DNA of 64,000 nucleotides from Roseateles asaccharophilus (GTDB lineage: Bacteria; Pseudomonadota; Gammaproteobacteria; Burkholderiales; Burkholderiaceae_C). The stretch lies in the NCBI RefSeq assembly GCF_004362405.1, contig NZ_SNXE01000004.1, forward strand, positions 99,964 through 163,963, given 5' to 3'. Of the stretch, positions 27,926-35,208 are shown in pieces. The first letter of the stretch is position 1. Every line of letters begins with the position of its first letter. A program made the position numbers and the translations under genes. The notes beneath the pieces were generated by a model that saw only the letters and a program-made list of their open reading frames with translations, was not told where the DNA came from and searched no databases.

Positions 27926-28573
27926 TCAGCCCTTTTTCATTGCGACCACTACGGCCACAAGGCCCACGGCTGCAAGGGCCGCAATGGTCAGGGTTTTGTT
28001 TCCGTTGGCCTGGCTGGCGGCTGCGCTGTAGGCGCCGGCCACATTGGCGGCGGCGCTGTCGGCATTGCGGCTGCTGGCCTTGAGCAGATCGCCCGTGAGG
28101 CCGGCCAGCTGGTCGAAGCGTTCGCCGGCCCAGCCCATGGCCTCGGTGCTGGAGCGGAAGGCCGCCGCCGTGCTGGTCTGCGCCAGGTCCAGGGCGCCGC
28201 GCGTGCTGCGCTCGCCCGAGGCTATGGCGGCCTCCTGCGCGCGGGCGGCGGCGCTGGTGGCGCCTTGGCTGCTGTCGCGGGCTGCCGTGATGGCGGCCAG
28301 GGCAATCTGGCGCGCGGCCTCGGTCTGGCCGGCGTCGATGGTCTGCACGTGGGTTGTGCTGTTATCGGTCCAGTTGTTCCGACTGCGGTTGCTGTTGTCG
28401 GTGTTCTGCGTCCAGCTGGTCTGGCTCGCGTCCACCCAGTTCGTGCTGGAGTCCCAGGCGTTGCCACTTCCCGCGATGCCGCCGCCTGCGTCGTTGACTT
28501 GGCGGTTGTCGTTGTAGGTGGTGTTCGTGCTGGTGTTGGTGTTGCTGCTCTTCTTGGTGCTGAACAAGCCCAT
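27926..28573 (-). CDS. Tail-anchored virion membrane protein ending KKG (phage)
   Basis: A 215-residue protein. The N-terminal 80 residues are Asn/Thr/Ser-rich (SSNTNTSTNTTYNDN, QNTDNSNRSRNNWTDNSTTH). A long Ala-rich helical region (about 80-180) follows, and then a C-terminal TM helix (TLTIAALAAVGLVAVVVAMK) ending in KKG. The same TM-KKG ending occurs in the next two upstream genes. Likely an integral protein of the internal lipid membrane with a long capsid-facing domain (inference). Confidence 0.65.
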   Translation of the reverse strand: MGLFSTKKSSNTNTSTNTTYNDNRQVNDAGGGIAGSGNAWDSSTNWVDASQTSWTQNTDNSNRSRNNWTDNSTTHVQTIDAGQTEAARQIALAAITAARDSSQGATSAAARAQEAAIASGERSTRGALDLAQTSTAAAFRSSTEAMGWAGERFDQLAGLTGDLLKASSRNADSAAANVAGAYSAAASQANGNKTLTIAALAAVGLVAVVVAMKKG

Positions 28574-28577
28574 GAGC

Positions 28578-28895
28578 TCACCCCTTCTTGATGATGAAGG
28601 CCGCGAAGGCGCCGGCCAGCGCCAGCGCCAGCAGCGGATTCATCCCGGCCTGGTCGGCATAGCCGAAGGCGGGCGCGGTGGGCTGGCCCATGGTGGCGCC
28701 GCCTGCGCGGCCTCCGGTGGCGCGGCTGCTCCCGGTGGATACCGTCCAGCCGCTGCCGTCCATCATGGAGCGCGCGTCGGTGGTGCCGCCGCTGACCATG
28801 GGGCCGCCGCCGCCGCCGATGGCATCGCCCAGGCCCTTGCCGATGCCACCCGCCAGGGAGGCGCCGGCCTTGGAGGCCAGGAACATTTCGAGCAT
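28578..28895 (-). CDS. Tail-anchored virion membrane protein ending KKG (phage)
   Basis: A 105-residue protein. It has a Gly-rich N-terminal half (SLAGGIGKGLGDAIGGGGGP), a Ser/Thr/Gly middle, and a C-terminal TM helix (NPLLLALALAGAFAAFII preceded by GM) ending in KKG. Spacing to neighbours is 3-4 bases. Same topology as the flanking genes; no family recognised. Confidence 0.62.
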   Translation of the reverse strand: MLEMFLASKAGASLAGGIGKGLGDAIGGGGGPMVSGGTTDARSMMDGSGWTVSTGSSRATGGRAGGATMGQPTAPAFGYADQAGMNPLLALALAGAFAAFIIKKG

Positions 28896-28898
28896 GCC

Positions 28899-29303
28899 TT
28901 AGCCCTTCTTCGATGCCACGAACCACACCACGCCGCCCACCAGCAGGAAGGGCATCAGCGCGTTGAGGTTGAGCAGCGTCGGCGGGCGCTGCTGGCCCAG
29001 GCTCACGCCGCCAGGCCGGGGCACGCCTGCGCCGCCCATGAACAGCGGGCCTTGCGTGCTGCCGAGGGTCGGATAAGGCTGCGCGGCCTGTGCGCGGCTA
29101 TACAGGTCAATATCCATGCGCTTGGCGAGGTAGCCGGTGCCTAGGGTGGTCGCCACTTGCAAGGCGCCCGACCAAAAGCCGCCGCTCCCGTCGCTGCGGG
29201 CTGCGATGACTTGCGGGCTGTCGTTCGCGCCCACATCGCCCACGCCGCCGTCCTCGGTGCCGTCATAGCCGGCGCCGCTGATGGAATCCCAGAATGCACC
29301 CAT
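28899..29303 (-). CDS. Tail-anchored virion membrane protein ending KKG (phage)
   Basis: A 134-residue protein. An Asp/Gly-rich acidic N-terminus (YDGTEDGGVGDVGAND) is followed by a weak hydrophobic stretch (FWSGALQVATTLGTGYLAKR), a Pro/Gly linker and a C-terminal TM helix (LMPFLLVGGVVWFVAS) ending in KKG. It is the first gene downstream of the major capsid gene, after a 73-base spacer with a hairpin. Confidence 0.62.
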   Translation of the reverse strand: MGAFWDSISGAGYDGTEDGGVGDVGANDSPQVIAARSDGSGGFWSGALQVATTLGTGYLAKRMDIDLYSRAQAAQPYPTLGSTQGPLFMGGAGVPRPGGVSLGQQRPPTLLNLNALMPFLLVGGVVWFVASKKG

Positions 29304-29328
29304 TTGTGCGTCCCTTTCGTGTTGTCAG

Positions 29329-29353
29329 GCCCAGCGCCACACGGGCGCCGGGC
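29329..29353 (-). other. Hairpin 3' of the capsid gene
   Basis: On the minus-strand transcript GCCCGGCGCC pairs with GGCGCTGGGC across a 5-base loop (10-bp stem with one G-U pair), 24 bases after the capsid stop codon. No U-run follows. It may stabilise the capsid message or attenuate the genes beyond. Confidence 0.55.
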
Positions 29354-29376
29354 TGGTTTGCTTCAGGGCTGCGGGG

Positions 29377-30228
29377 TCACAGGTTGTTGGGGCTGTCCAG
29401 CACTTCCACGATAGCCGTGATCGTGTCGGCAGCGCCCAACGCAAGGTTGAACTCCAGCGCGCGGGCGTCCGCAGTTGCAAGGGCCGCGCTGTGGACGTTG
29501 TCATGCACAAAGTCCAAGTGGTAGTAGCGGCTCTGCGGCGTCTTGCGCTGCTCCTGCTCCACAAAGCGTGCATCGCGGCATTCGATGCGGTCCCAGACGG
29601 CCACGCCGTTTTTCTTGCACTCCACCGACTGCACATTGCCGTTCGCGCTCGCGGTCCAGTCGGTGCCGGTGTACTTGAAATGAATGCGCTGCACGATGGC
29701 GCCCTTGAAGATCGGGGTCCACGTGATGGCGGTGCCGCCGCTGGTCGGAACCTGAATCTTCAGCAGCTTCTTAATCAGCTGTCCGTCCGGGTTCGGTTCC
29801 TTTGGATTGAATTGCAGGCTGGTAAAGCCGCCCAGGGCGTACAGGGCCGGCGTTCCCGATGCGGCGGTGTTCGCCACTTCGATAAACATGTCTTGCCCGC
29901 CCAAGGCCGGAATGTCGATTCCGCCGATTTCTTTTGCGACGACGCTCAGGCCGTCGCGCTCGGTGAAGTCGATGGTGAGGCTGTCGGCCTGGTCGTGAAT
30001 GCCCTTGTACTTGTTCAGCGCGTCCAGTTCGGCGCCGCTGATGGGGCCATAGACCACGCGGGCGCCGATCTTGACGACGATTTCGCTGATGGTGGCCTTG
30101 GTGATGGAGTTGGTGCCGATGAACTTCAGGACCACGCGCCCGAGCGTCATGTCATAGCGCGGAATCTGGATGGTCGAGCGGACGCCGTTAGCAACGGGAT
30201 TGAACGGGGGCAAGCGGAGATAGATCAC
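29377..30228 (-). CDS. PM2 P2-like double jelly-roll major capsid protein (phage)
   Basis: A 283-residue protein starting at GTG. No TM or signal; beta-rich throughout. The N-terminal part (LPPFNPVANGVRSTIQIPRY, VVLKFIGTNSITKATISEIV) matches the P2 N-terminal coat domain pattern: strands with polar ends, a short linker with LDALNKYKGI, and a strand-rich first barrel to about residue 145. The second barrel follows (GTAITWTPIFKGAIVQRIHF, SRYYHLDFVHDNVHSAALAT, ADTITAIVEVLDS). The length is close to PM2 P2 (about 270). It lies next to the packaging ATPase and a set of membrane proteins, as in corticoviruses and autolykiviruses. Hairpins lie in the spacers on both sides. Confidence 0.82.
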   Translation of the reverse strand: MIYLRLPPFNPVANGVRSTIQIPRYDMTLGRVVLKFIGTNSITKATISEIVVKIGARVVYGPISGAELDALNKYKGIHDQADSLTIDFTERDGLSVVAKEIGGIDIPALGGQDMFIEVANTAASGTPALYALGGFTSLQFNPKEPNPDGQLIKKLLKIQVPTSGGTAITWTPIFKGAIVQRIHFKYTGTDWTASANGNVQSVECKKNGVAVWDRIECRDARFVEQEQRKTPQSRYYHLDFVHDNVHSAALATADARALEFNLALGAADTITAIVEVLDSPNNL

Positions 30229-30258
30229 ACATAGCGCCCCCCGGCCCCTTGTGGTGAT

Positions 30259-30277
30259 GCGGCGCTACCGGCGCCGC
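30259..30277 (-). other. Hairpin 5' of the capsid gene
   Basis: GCGGCGC and GCGCCGC form a perfect 7-bp stem with a 5-base loop in the 72-base spacer between the 38-residue TM gene and the capsid GTG. It lies about 30 bases upstream of the capsid start. It mirrors the hairpin on the other side of the capsid gene. Confidence 0.5.
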
Positions 30278-30300
30278 TGCGGTGTGCTGGTGCTGCTGGA

Positions 30301-30417
30301 TCAGCCGGCCAGGGCCTTGTCCACCATATCGCGCGTCACGCCGACCTGGCGCAGCACGAAGATGGTAAGCAGCACAAGGCCGGTAGTCATGGCAGCGTTT
30401 TTGACTTGGGAAACCAT
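30301..30417 (-). CDS. 38-residue single-TM protein (phage)
   Basis: A very short ORF, MVSQVKNAAMTTGLVLLTIF then VLRQVGVTRDMVDKALAG, preceded by a strong ribosome site (GGAGGGCAACAA before ATG). One TM helix is at about residues 10-24. Its place between the ATPase and major capsid genes, its ribosome site and its topology suggest a real minor integral membrane protein of the virion. Too short for homology by eye. Confidence 0.6.
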   Translation of the reverse strand: MVSQVKNAAMTTGLVLLTIFVLRQVGVTRDMVDKALAG

Positions 30418-30508
30418 TTGTTGCCCTCCTTTGGGCGGTTGAAGTGTTGCGGGTTCGCGGGCCTCATTCAAGCCGGCGCCGGCATACGTCGCAAGGCTTT
30501 CCGTCTGT

Positions 30509-30523
30509 ACGTAGGCCCTACGT
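30509..30523. other. Perfect inverted repeat at the end of the ATPase gene
   Basis: ACGTAGG-C-CCTACGT spans the ATPase stop codon. In RNA the one-base loop cannot form, so if functional it is more likely a protein-binding DNA site than a hairpin. A second palindrome, GCCGGCGCCGGC, lies at 30472-30483 in the same 100-base spacer. Confidence 0.4.
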
Positions 30524-31168
30524 CGCCTTTAGCTTGATGTTGCCGGCGCGGGCCTCGTCCGCGTTGCGGAAGTCGCGTTCGAGGTACGCAATCACCACGC
30601 CGCGCGAGTCCTTGACGGTGCGCAGGGCGTTAACCCGCGCCTGGTCAACGTCCAGCGCCTTTGCCATCGCTCGGCGGTCGTCGTCATAGCGCAGGCCGAA
30701 GCAGCGCACAAAGGTGCAGTTCCCGAGTAGCGTTTTGTCGATCAGTGCCGGGCGCTGGGCGGCGGCCATGATGTGCAGGCCCTGGTGTCTGCCCTGGGTG
30801 ATGCATTTCCGCCAGGCGGGCGGCGCCTGGCTGGCGCTGGTGACGTCGCTCAGTTCTTCGGCCAGGAACACCAAGTTTCCCGCGTCGAAGGCCAGGCGGC
30901 AGACGAAGGCAAAGGCGGCCTCCAGCTTCATGGAGTCGCCGGCCACGAAGCGCGCACGGAAGGGGCCGGCGCCGGCCTTGGCGACGGCCAGGGCCAGGGC
31001 CTTCAGGCTGGTGTATCGCGGCGCGTGCTTGTCGTACTCGTCGCGCGGGTCCCAGATCAGCAGGCGGGCCGGCTTCAGCTGCCGCAAGGCGGCATTGATG
31101 CTCACCCCCTTACCTGATCCGCTCGCGCCGATATAGGCCCATATCTTGGGCTCATTGCGGACGCTCAC
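30518..31168 (-). CDS. FtsK/HerA-type packaging ATPase, PM2 P9-like (phage)
   Basis: A 216-residue P-loop ATPase with no TM. Walker A is GASGSGKG (residues 14-21), the first Asp region is LLIWDPRDEYDKHAP, and Walker B is NLVFLAEEL (about 98-106). The downstream strand IMAAAQRPALIDKTLLGNCT is like the HerA/FtsK sensor. The lack of a TM helix and short length separate it from inovirus Zot/pI. In the PRD1-adenovirus lineage this enzyme drives genome packaging, and it lies next to the capsid gene as expected. Confidence 0.82.
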   Translation of the reverse strand: MSVRNEPKIWAYIGASGSGKGVSINAALRQLKPARLLIWDPRDEYDKHAPRYTSLKALALAVAKAGAGPFRARFVAGDSMKLEAAFAFVCRLAFDAGNLVFLAEELSDVTSASQAPPAWRKCITQGRHQGLHIMAAAQRPALIDKTLLGNCTFVRCFGLRYDDDRRAMAKALDVDQARVNALRTVKDSRGVVIAYLERDFRNADEARAGNIKLKAT

Positions 31169-31689
31169 AGCCGGGTGCCCTCCTGCGGGGTGGCGCCTGC
31201 GGGCATGGGCGGCGGGCTGGGCGGCGCGGGCGGCCTGGGCGCGGGCCGGCTCAGTTCGGCGCGGCGGGCCTTGATCGCTGCATAGGTCGCCAGGCCGGGC
31301 GGCAGGGTCGCGCCGGCAAGGGCGATGTAAGGCCCGTACTGCGCGGCCAGCTCGCCGAATGTCAGGTCATGGCGGGCCATGACGGCGGCGCCTGCGTCCG
31401 AAATTGCGTCGAGCTGGCGGTCACTCCAGCAGGTGCCGAAGTCGGGCCAGAAGGCCATTGCCGGCGCCGCGATCATGCGGGCCATGCCCAGGGCATCGCG
31501 CAGGGCCTGGCGGTTTGCGGCTGTCAGGTCGGCCACGGCGGCGGCGGCCTTCTCTGCGGCGGCGGCGGCCTGTGTGCCCTCCAGGGCGTCGGCCTCGTCG
31601 ATCAGGTGCGAGAGGTCGGGGCCGGGCGCCGCGCCGGCCTGGTCGCCGGCCTCGGGGGTGTCTTGGTTGTCGGGGTCCATGTCAGGCAT
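31165..31689 (-). CDS. Conserved-looking phage protein, unknown (174 aa)
   Basis: The N-terminus (about 60 residues) is acidic and Ala-rich. The middle has a compact helical domain (MARMIAAPAMAFWPDFGTCW, SDRQLDAISDAGAAVMARHD, LTFGELAAQYGPYIALAGAT) with one semi-hydrophobic helix, then a Pro-rich tail (PAPRPPAPPSPPPMPAG). Overlaps the ATPase start by 4 bases. The tight coupling suggests a packaging or assembly partner (inference). No family recognised. Confidence 0.6.
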   Translation of the reverse strand: MPDMDPDNQDTPEAGDQAGAAPGPDLSHLIDEADALEGTQAAAAAEKAAAAVADLTAANRQALRDALGMARMIAAPAMAFWPDFGTCWSDRQLDAISDAGAAVMARHDLTFGELAAQYGPYIALAGATLPPGLATYAAIKARRAELSRPAPRPPAPPSPPPMPAGATPQEGTRL

Positions 31690-32011
31690 TCGGGAAGAGG
31701 CCCCAGCCCATGGGCTTGCGCGCGGGCGCAGGGGCCGGCGCTGGGGCGGGTTCGGGGGCCGGCGCCGGCTTGGCGGGCGTCGGTGCGGGCTCGGGCTTGG
31801 CAGGGGCCGGCGCCGGCTTGGCGGCGGCGTGCTGCTCCTTCAGCAGCAGGCCGCGCGCCAGGGTGTCGGAGTGGTCGCCGCGCGTGAACAACTGCGCCTT
31901 ACAGCAGTCCATGGCGAGGTAAGACAGGCCAGATGCCGACACGCGCAGGGAGGCAGTTCCGCCGCACAGCGGGCAGCGGGCCTTGCCAATCTCGTTTTCA
32001 CGCGCTGCCAT
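31682..32011 (-). CDS. Zinc-ribbon protein with PAP repeats (phage)
   Basis: A 109-residue protein. The N-terminal domain has CPLCGG (about residues 13-18) and a later CC pair (MDCCKAQLF), suggesting a small zinc ribbon. The second half is a Pro-Ala-Lys/Glu repeat (about residues 63-100). Overlaps the next gene by 8 bases. Probably a DNA- or RNA-binding accessory protein near the Rep gene (inference). Confidence 0.58.
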   Translation of the reverse strand: MAARENEIGKARCPLCGGTASLRVSASGLSYLAMDCCKAQLFTRGDHSDTLARGLLLKEQHAAAKPAPAPAKPEPAPTPAKPAPAPEPAPAPAPAPARKPMGWGLFPNA

Positions 32012-32014
32012 GGT

Positions 32015-32380
32015 TCAGCCCTCGGCGCCTGGCTGCTCGGGGTTGGCCGGGATCAGCGGCGCCGGTGGCTGGACCGATGCCGCGAAACGGGCGAACTCTT
32101 CGCGCGTCTCTTGCAGATATGCGCGCGTCAAGTACTGTTCGGCGACCAGGGCCTCCGCGAACTCGTTTCGAGTCGATCTCAGTTCGGCGCGCAGGTCGGC
32201 CAGGTCGGCGGCCAGGGCCTGCGCAAACTCGGCGGCTTCGGTCAGGTGTCCGCGAAGGCCACCGAATGCCGGTGCAGCATCAGCCGCGCGTGCCAGTCGT
32301 TCGGCGCGTTCGGTGATGGTCGGGAGGGTGTTGGCGCCGCTGTCGGTGCCGGTTTGGGGGGTGTTGGCGTCGTCGCCCAT
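32015..32380 (-). CDS. Helical coiled-coil protein overlapping Rep (phage)
   Basis: A 121-residue protein. The middle is an acidic-basic long helix (EFAQALAADLADLRAELRST, NEFAEALVAEQYLTRAYLQE) with coiled-coil character. Its first 139 bases overlap the 3' end of the Rep gene in another frame. There the Rep product is a low-complexity Pro/Ala tail, so both frames could be coding. Unknown function. Confidence 0.55.
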   Translation of the reverse strand: MGDDANTPQTGTDSGANTLPTITERAERLARAADAAPAFGGLRGHLTEAAEFAQALAADLADLRAELRSTRNEFAEALVAEQYLTRAYLQETREEFARFAASVQPPAPLIPANPEQPGAEG

Positions 32381-34104
32381 GGTGTCGAGTCCTTAAAGCC
32401 CCCCGGCTCCCCAAAACTCGCGCCGACAATGCCGGCTTTCATCAGATCCACGCGCGGCCCTCGCGGACAGTTATTGACACGGGTCCGAGGCTGCGCGGTC
32501 GGCTGCGCCGCCCTTGCCCATGCGCCCAGGTAGGCGCCGCGCGCCCACCCGGCCAGGCCGTGCCGTGCCTCGGCCTGCTCGCTGGCCTCCCAGGTGCCGC
32601 GCGGCTTCCAGCGCTTGCGGTTGCTGGTGCCCACCACTTCGGGCCGGTCCTTGTCAAACACGCCCAGCGGGCGGGGCTGGTAGGTGGTGCCGTAGCGGCC
32701 CATGCGGGGCTCAGTCTCGGCCAGCAGTCGCAGCTGATAGGCGCGGCCCGCCATGGCGCCGCCCTGGGCGTCCATGTAGGCCCGCCAGCAGGCGCGGCGC
32801 TCGCCGTCCCGGTTCACGGCCTCATGGCCCGCCACCAGGGCGCGCGTGCCGCCCTCCACGGCTTGGCGATCGATGCGGCGCAGTTCGCGCCACACAGTCA
32901 CTGGCGGCTGTCCGATGGCCTGAAACTGCCTGATGCCCCATTCGCCGGCCCAGGCTTCCACGCGCTGGGCCTTGCGCCCGCCTTCCACCAATTCCAGCTG
33001 CTCGCCGCCGTACTCGTCGCGGTGGCCCTCGGTGCCCACGGCGCCGAAGTCGTCGATGTTCTTGGCGATGTACTTCGCCACATAGGCCGCCGCGCTGCCC
33101 TTGGCCGGGTCCAGCACTTCAAACTTGACCCGGTGCTCCTGGGCGCCTGGCTCGTCGCCTGCGTCCGTGAGCCACTGCTTGCGCATGATGGCTTGCAGTC
33201 GCTCCAGCTTGGCCGGCTCGGTCCAAATCAGCATGTGCCAATGTGGGCAGCCATCGTGATGCGGCTCGGCGATCCTGAAACCAAACACGCCGATGCGTTC
33301 GCGGTGCAGGGCTGAGCGCGTGCGCTGCCAGGTCTTGCGCAGCCAGCCTTGGCCCTCGCGCGGGGTGCTGCCGTCCCATTTGGGGTTTTTGCCGCCCTTG
33401 AACAGCTGGGCATGAAAGCGGCTCGGTAGGGTGTTGGTCGTGAACAGGCCCACCAGGCCGCGCGCCTGCGCCCATTCGTCGCAGCCTCGAATGCGGGTCA
33501 TCAGCTCGCCGCGACGGATGGCCTTGTTCGCCGTGCTGGCCTCCACGGCGGCCCACAGGCTCAGAATCTGGCCGTCTGCGGCCTCTATCTCGGTGGCCTC
33601 CAGAATGGCCCGGTTCGCCTTGTGGCGGGCCTGGCGGCGCTGTACGGTTTCGTCCGTCACGTACGGCTGTCCCGTAAGTACGGAAACGCGCCCCGCTGCC
33701 TGGGCCTGGGCCTCGCGCTTACGTACGGCGGCGCGTCGAACCTGGCGGCGCCACCAGTGCGGGCAGCAGGCCCGTTTGACCATGCCGGCCAGCTGCTCGG
33801 CCACGGTGCCGGCGCCGCATTTGAACTCATCGAAGGGCCGGGCCTCCAGCTGCTCAAGCCGGGTATTGAGCCAGTCCCGCGTGATGATTTCTCGGGCCGC
33901 GCCTATGGCGTCGGTCATCCAGTCGGCACGGCGCCGCGCCAGGTCGCACAAGGCGCGGTCGCTGGCGTGCGGGTCAATGGGTGCGGTGGTGCGGTCCTCG
34001 CGGGCCTGCGCGATGGCCTCCAGGCCCTGCCTGTACTCGGCATTTGCCCAGGGGCGATCTGCTTCTTCGCGCGCCCAGCGCAGGAACGAGGCCGAGAAAG
34101 ACAC
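32242..34104 (-). CDS. GPA-type rolling-circle replication initiator, HUH endonuclease (phage)
   Basis: A 620-residue protein starting at GTG. It has the superfamily I HUH motifs in order: motif 1 FTTNTLPSRFHAQ (about 221-233), motif 2 CPHWHMLIW with metal-binding His288 and His290, and motif 3 YVAKYIAKNI with paired catalytic Tyr341 and Tyr345. The paired tyrosines four residues apart are as in P2 gpA, phiX174 A and PM2 P12. It would nick one strand at the phage origin for rolling-circle replication. The N-terminal 200 residues are helical and basic with a CCPHWWRRQ patch. The C-terminal 60 residues are low complexity where an overlapping ORF begins. Confidence 0.88.
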   Translation of the reverse strand: MSFSASFLRWAREEADRPWANAEYRQGLEAIAQAREDRTTAPIDPHASDRALCDLARRRADWMTDAIGAAREIITRDWLNTRLEQLEARPFDEFKCGAGTVAEQLAGMVKRACCPHWWRRQVRRAAVRKREAQAQAAGRVSVLTGQPYVTDETVQRRQARHKANRAILEATEIEAADGQILSLWAAVEASTANKAIRRGELMTRIRGCDEWAQARGLVGLFTTNTLPSRFHAQLFKGGKNPKWDGSTPREGQGWLRKTWQRTRSALHRERIGVFGFRIAEPHHDGCPHWHMLIWTEPAKLERLQAIMRKQWLTDAGDEPGAQEHRVKFEVLDPAKGSAAAYVAKYIAKNIDDFGAVGTEGHRDEYGGEQLELVEGGRKAQRVEAWAGEWGIRQFQAIGQPPVTVWRELRRIDRQAVEGGTRALVAGHEAVNRDGERRACWRAYMDAQGGAMAGRAYQLRLLAETEPRMGRYGTTYQPRPLGVFDKDRPEVVGTSNRKRWKPRGTWEASEQAEARHGLAGWARGAYLGAWARAAQPTAQPRTRVNNCPRGPRVDLMKAGIVGASFGEPGGFKDSTPWATTPTPPKPAPTAAPTPSRPSPNAPNDWHARLMLHRHSVAFADT

Positions 34105-34113
34105 GGCCCAGTC

Positions 34114-34467
34114 TCAGAACAGGCTAGAAACGTCTGCCAGGTCGCGGCGCAGGGTGCGCGCACATGCGGCAATGCTGTCGCGGTCGGCCTCGTCCAGCGC
34201 TTCCCAGGGCTTGCGGGCCACTTCTCGCGGGTCGCCGTCCGTCTTGGCGGCCAGCATCACCAGCACGGTGCGGGTGCGCAGGGCCATCAAGCGCCAGGTC
34301 TTGCCCGGCAGGCTCTCGGCGCCCTGGGCGGCGCGGTGCTTGTCCAGGCTTTCCAGCAGCTTGGCTTGCGCCAGGCGCCCGAGCGTGAGGCCACGGGCTG
34401 CGGCCTCCGCGCGTAGGGCAATCAGTCCGGCAGCTTGGGCCAGTTCGGGATTAAGGGCGCCGCTCAT
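34114..34467 (-). CDS. Early phage protein, unknown (117 aa)
   Basis: An all-helical, Ala/Leu/Arg-rich protein of 117 residues (GLIALRAEAAARGLTLGRLA, RTRTVLVMLAAKTDGDPREV). It lies directly before Rep (9-base gap) and overlaps the upstream gene by 4 bases. Possibly a replication accessory protein; nothing specific recognised. Confidence 0.55.
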   Translation of the reverse strand: MSGALNPELAQAAGLIALRAEAAARGLTLGRLAQAKLLESLDKHRAAQGAESLPGKTWRLMALRTRTVLVMLAAKTDGDPREVARKPWEALDEADRDSIAACARTLRRDLADVSSLF

Positions 34468-34685
34468 TTGCCGGCCCTCACGAAGTCCGCAGCGTTGCGA
34501 AAGACCCGCGTTGTATCGTCGCTATCCTGGCCGGTTTCTGCCAGCTTCGCCAGCGCCACCACGCAGACGCATTGCGCCATCTTTTCCAGCGCGTGCGCCT
34601 GGCGCTCTGCGGCCTGGGCCTGGCGCTCGGCCAGGCTCTCCAGCGCCTTTGCGCGCGCGTTCAGTTCTTCAATCGCGCTCATCAT
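34464..34685 (-). CDS. Small coiled-coil phage protein (73 aa)
   Basis: The start MMSAIEELNARAKALESLAE overlaps the upstream stop by 4 bases (ATGA), which is why this start was preferred over more distal ones. The first 45 residues form a heptad-like helix (ERQAQAAERQAHALEKMAQC) with a hydrophobic CVCVVALAKLAE stretch after it. Unknown function. Confidence 0.55.
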   Translation of the reverse strand: MMSAIEELNARAKALESLAERQAQAAERQAHALEKMAQCVCVVALAKLAETGQDSDDTTRVFRNAADFVRAGK

Positions 34686-35023
34686 GCCTTGCACTCCTTC
34701 AGGCGCTCGGCCTGGATCAGGAACTGATAGCCAGCGCGGGGGCCGGTGGTCGGCTCGATCCACGCGCCGGGCTCATTGGTGGCCGGGATGGGTGCCAGCA
34801 GCACCACGCGCACGGCCTGGGGCGCGGTGGCCTGGGGCTGGGTGTTGGGGACCGAATACCAGGCATCGGGCACGGTGCAGACGGCGCCGGCCTTGATGGG
34901 CTCGGCGGCTCTGGCGTTCGGCGGGTAGACCAGCAAAGACAGCACAAAGAGGATGAAGACCAGCACGGCCACCAGTGCAATCAGCCAGCCCTCTGGCAAG
35001 TCCGGGATTTCGCGGCGGCTCAT
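34682..35023 (-). CDS. Single-TM phage protein (113 aa)
   Basis: An N-terminal TM helix (LIALVAVLVFILFVLSLLVY, about residues 14-33) precedes a soluble domain of about 75 residues with a Cys pair (AVCTVPDAWYSVP, ERLKECKA). Overlaps neighbours by 4 bases on each side. Being in the early part of the operon it is more likely a host-interaction or replication-anchoring protein than a virion protein, but this is a guess. Confidence 0.55.
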   Translation of the reverse strand: MSRREIPDLPEGWLIALVAVLVFILFVLSLLVYPPNARAAEPIKAGAVCTVPDAWYSVPNTQPQATAPQAVRVVLLAPIPATNEPGAWIEPTTGPRAGYQFLIQAERLKECKA

Positions 35024-35205
35024 TTCCAGCCCTCTACAACCACAAGACTCCCAAAGTCATCAACTACGGCTCTAGCGCTTGCGCAGTCTTCGCAGCCGCT
35101 CACACCGTAGCCAGGAAACACGCGGCGCAGGCCGGTATGGATGAAGACTTTCCAGAAGGCGGTCCCATGCTCGCGCCAGTGGTTGCAATAGGTCTTTGCG
35201 CTCAT
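35020..35205 (-). CDS. Small phage protein (61 aa)
   Basis: A 61-residue protein with aromatic and Cys residues (TYCNHWREHGTAFWKVFIHT, GCEDCASARAVVD); CEDC could bind metal. Its stop overlaps the next start by 4 bases and it begins 3 bases after the first gene of the operon. Unknown function. Confidence 0.5.
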   Translation of the reverse strand: MSAKTYCNHWREHGTAFWKVFIHTGLRRVFPGYGVSGCEDCASARAVVDDFGSLVVVEGWK

Positions 35206-35208
35206 GGC

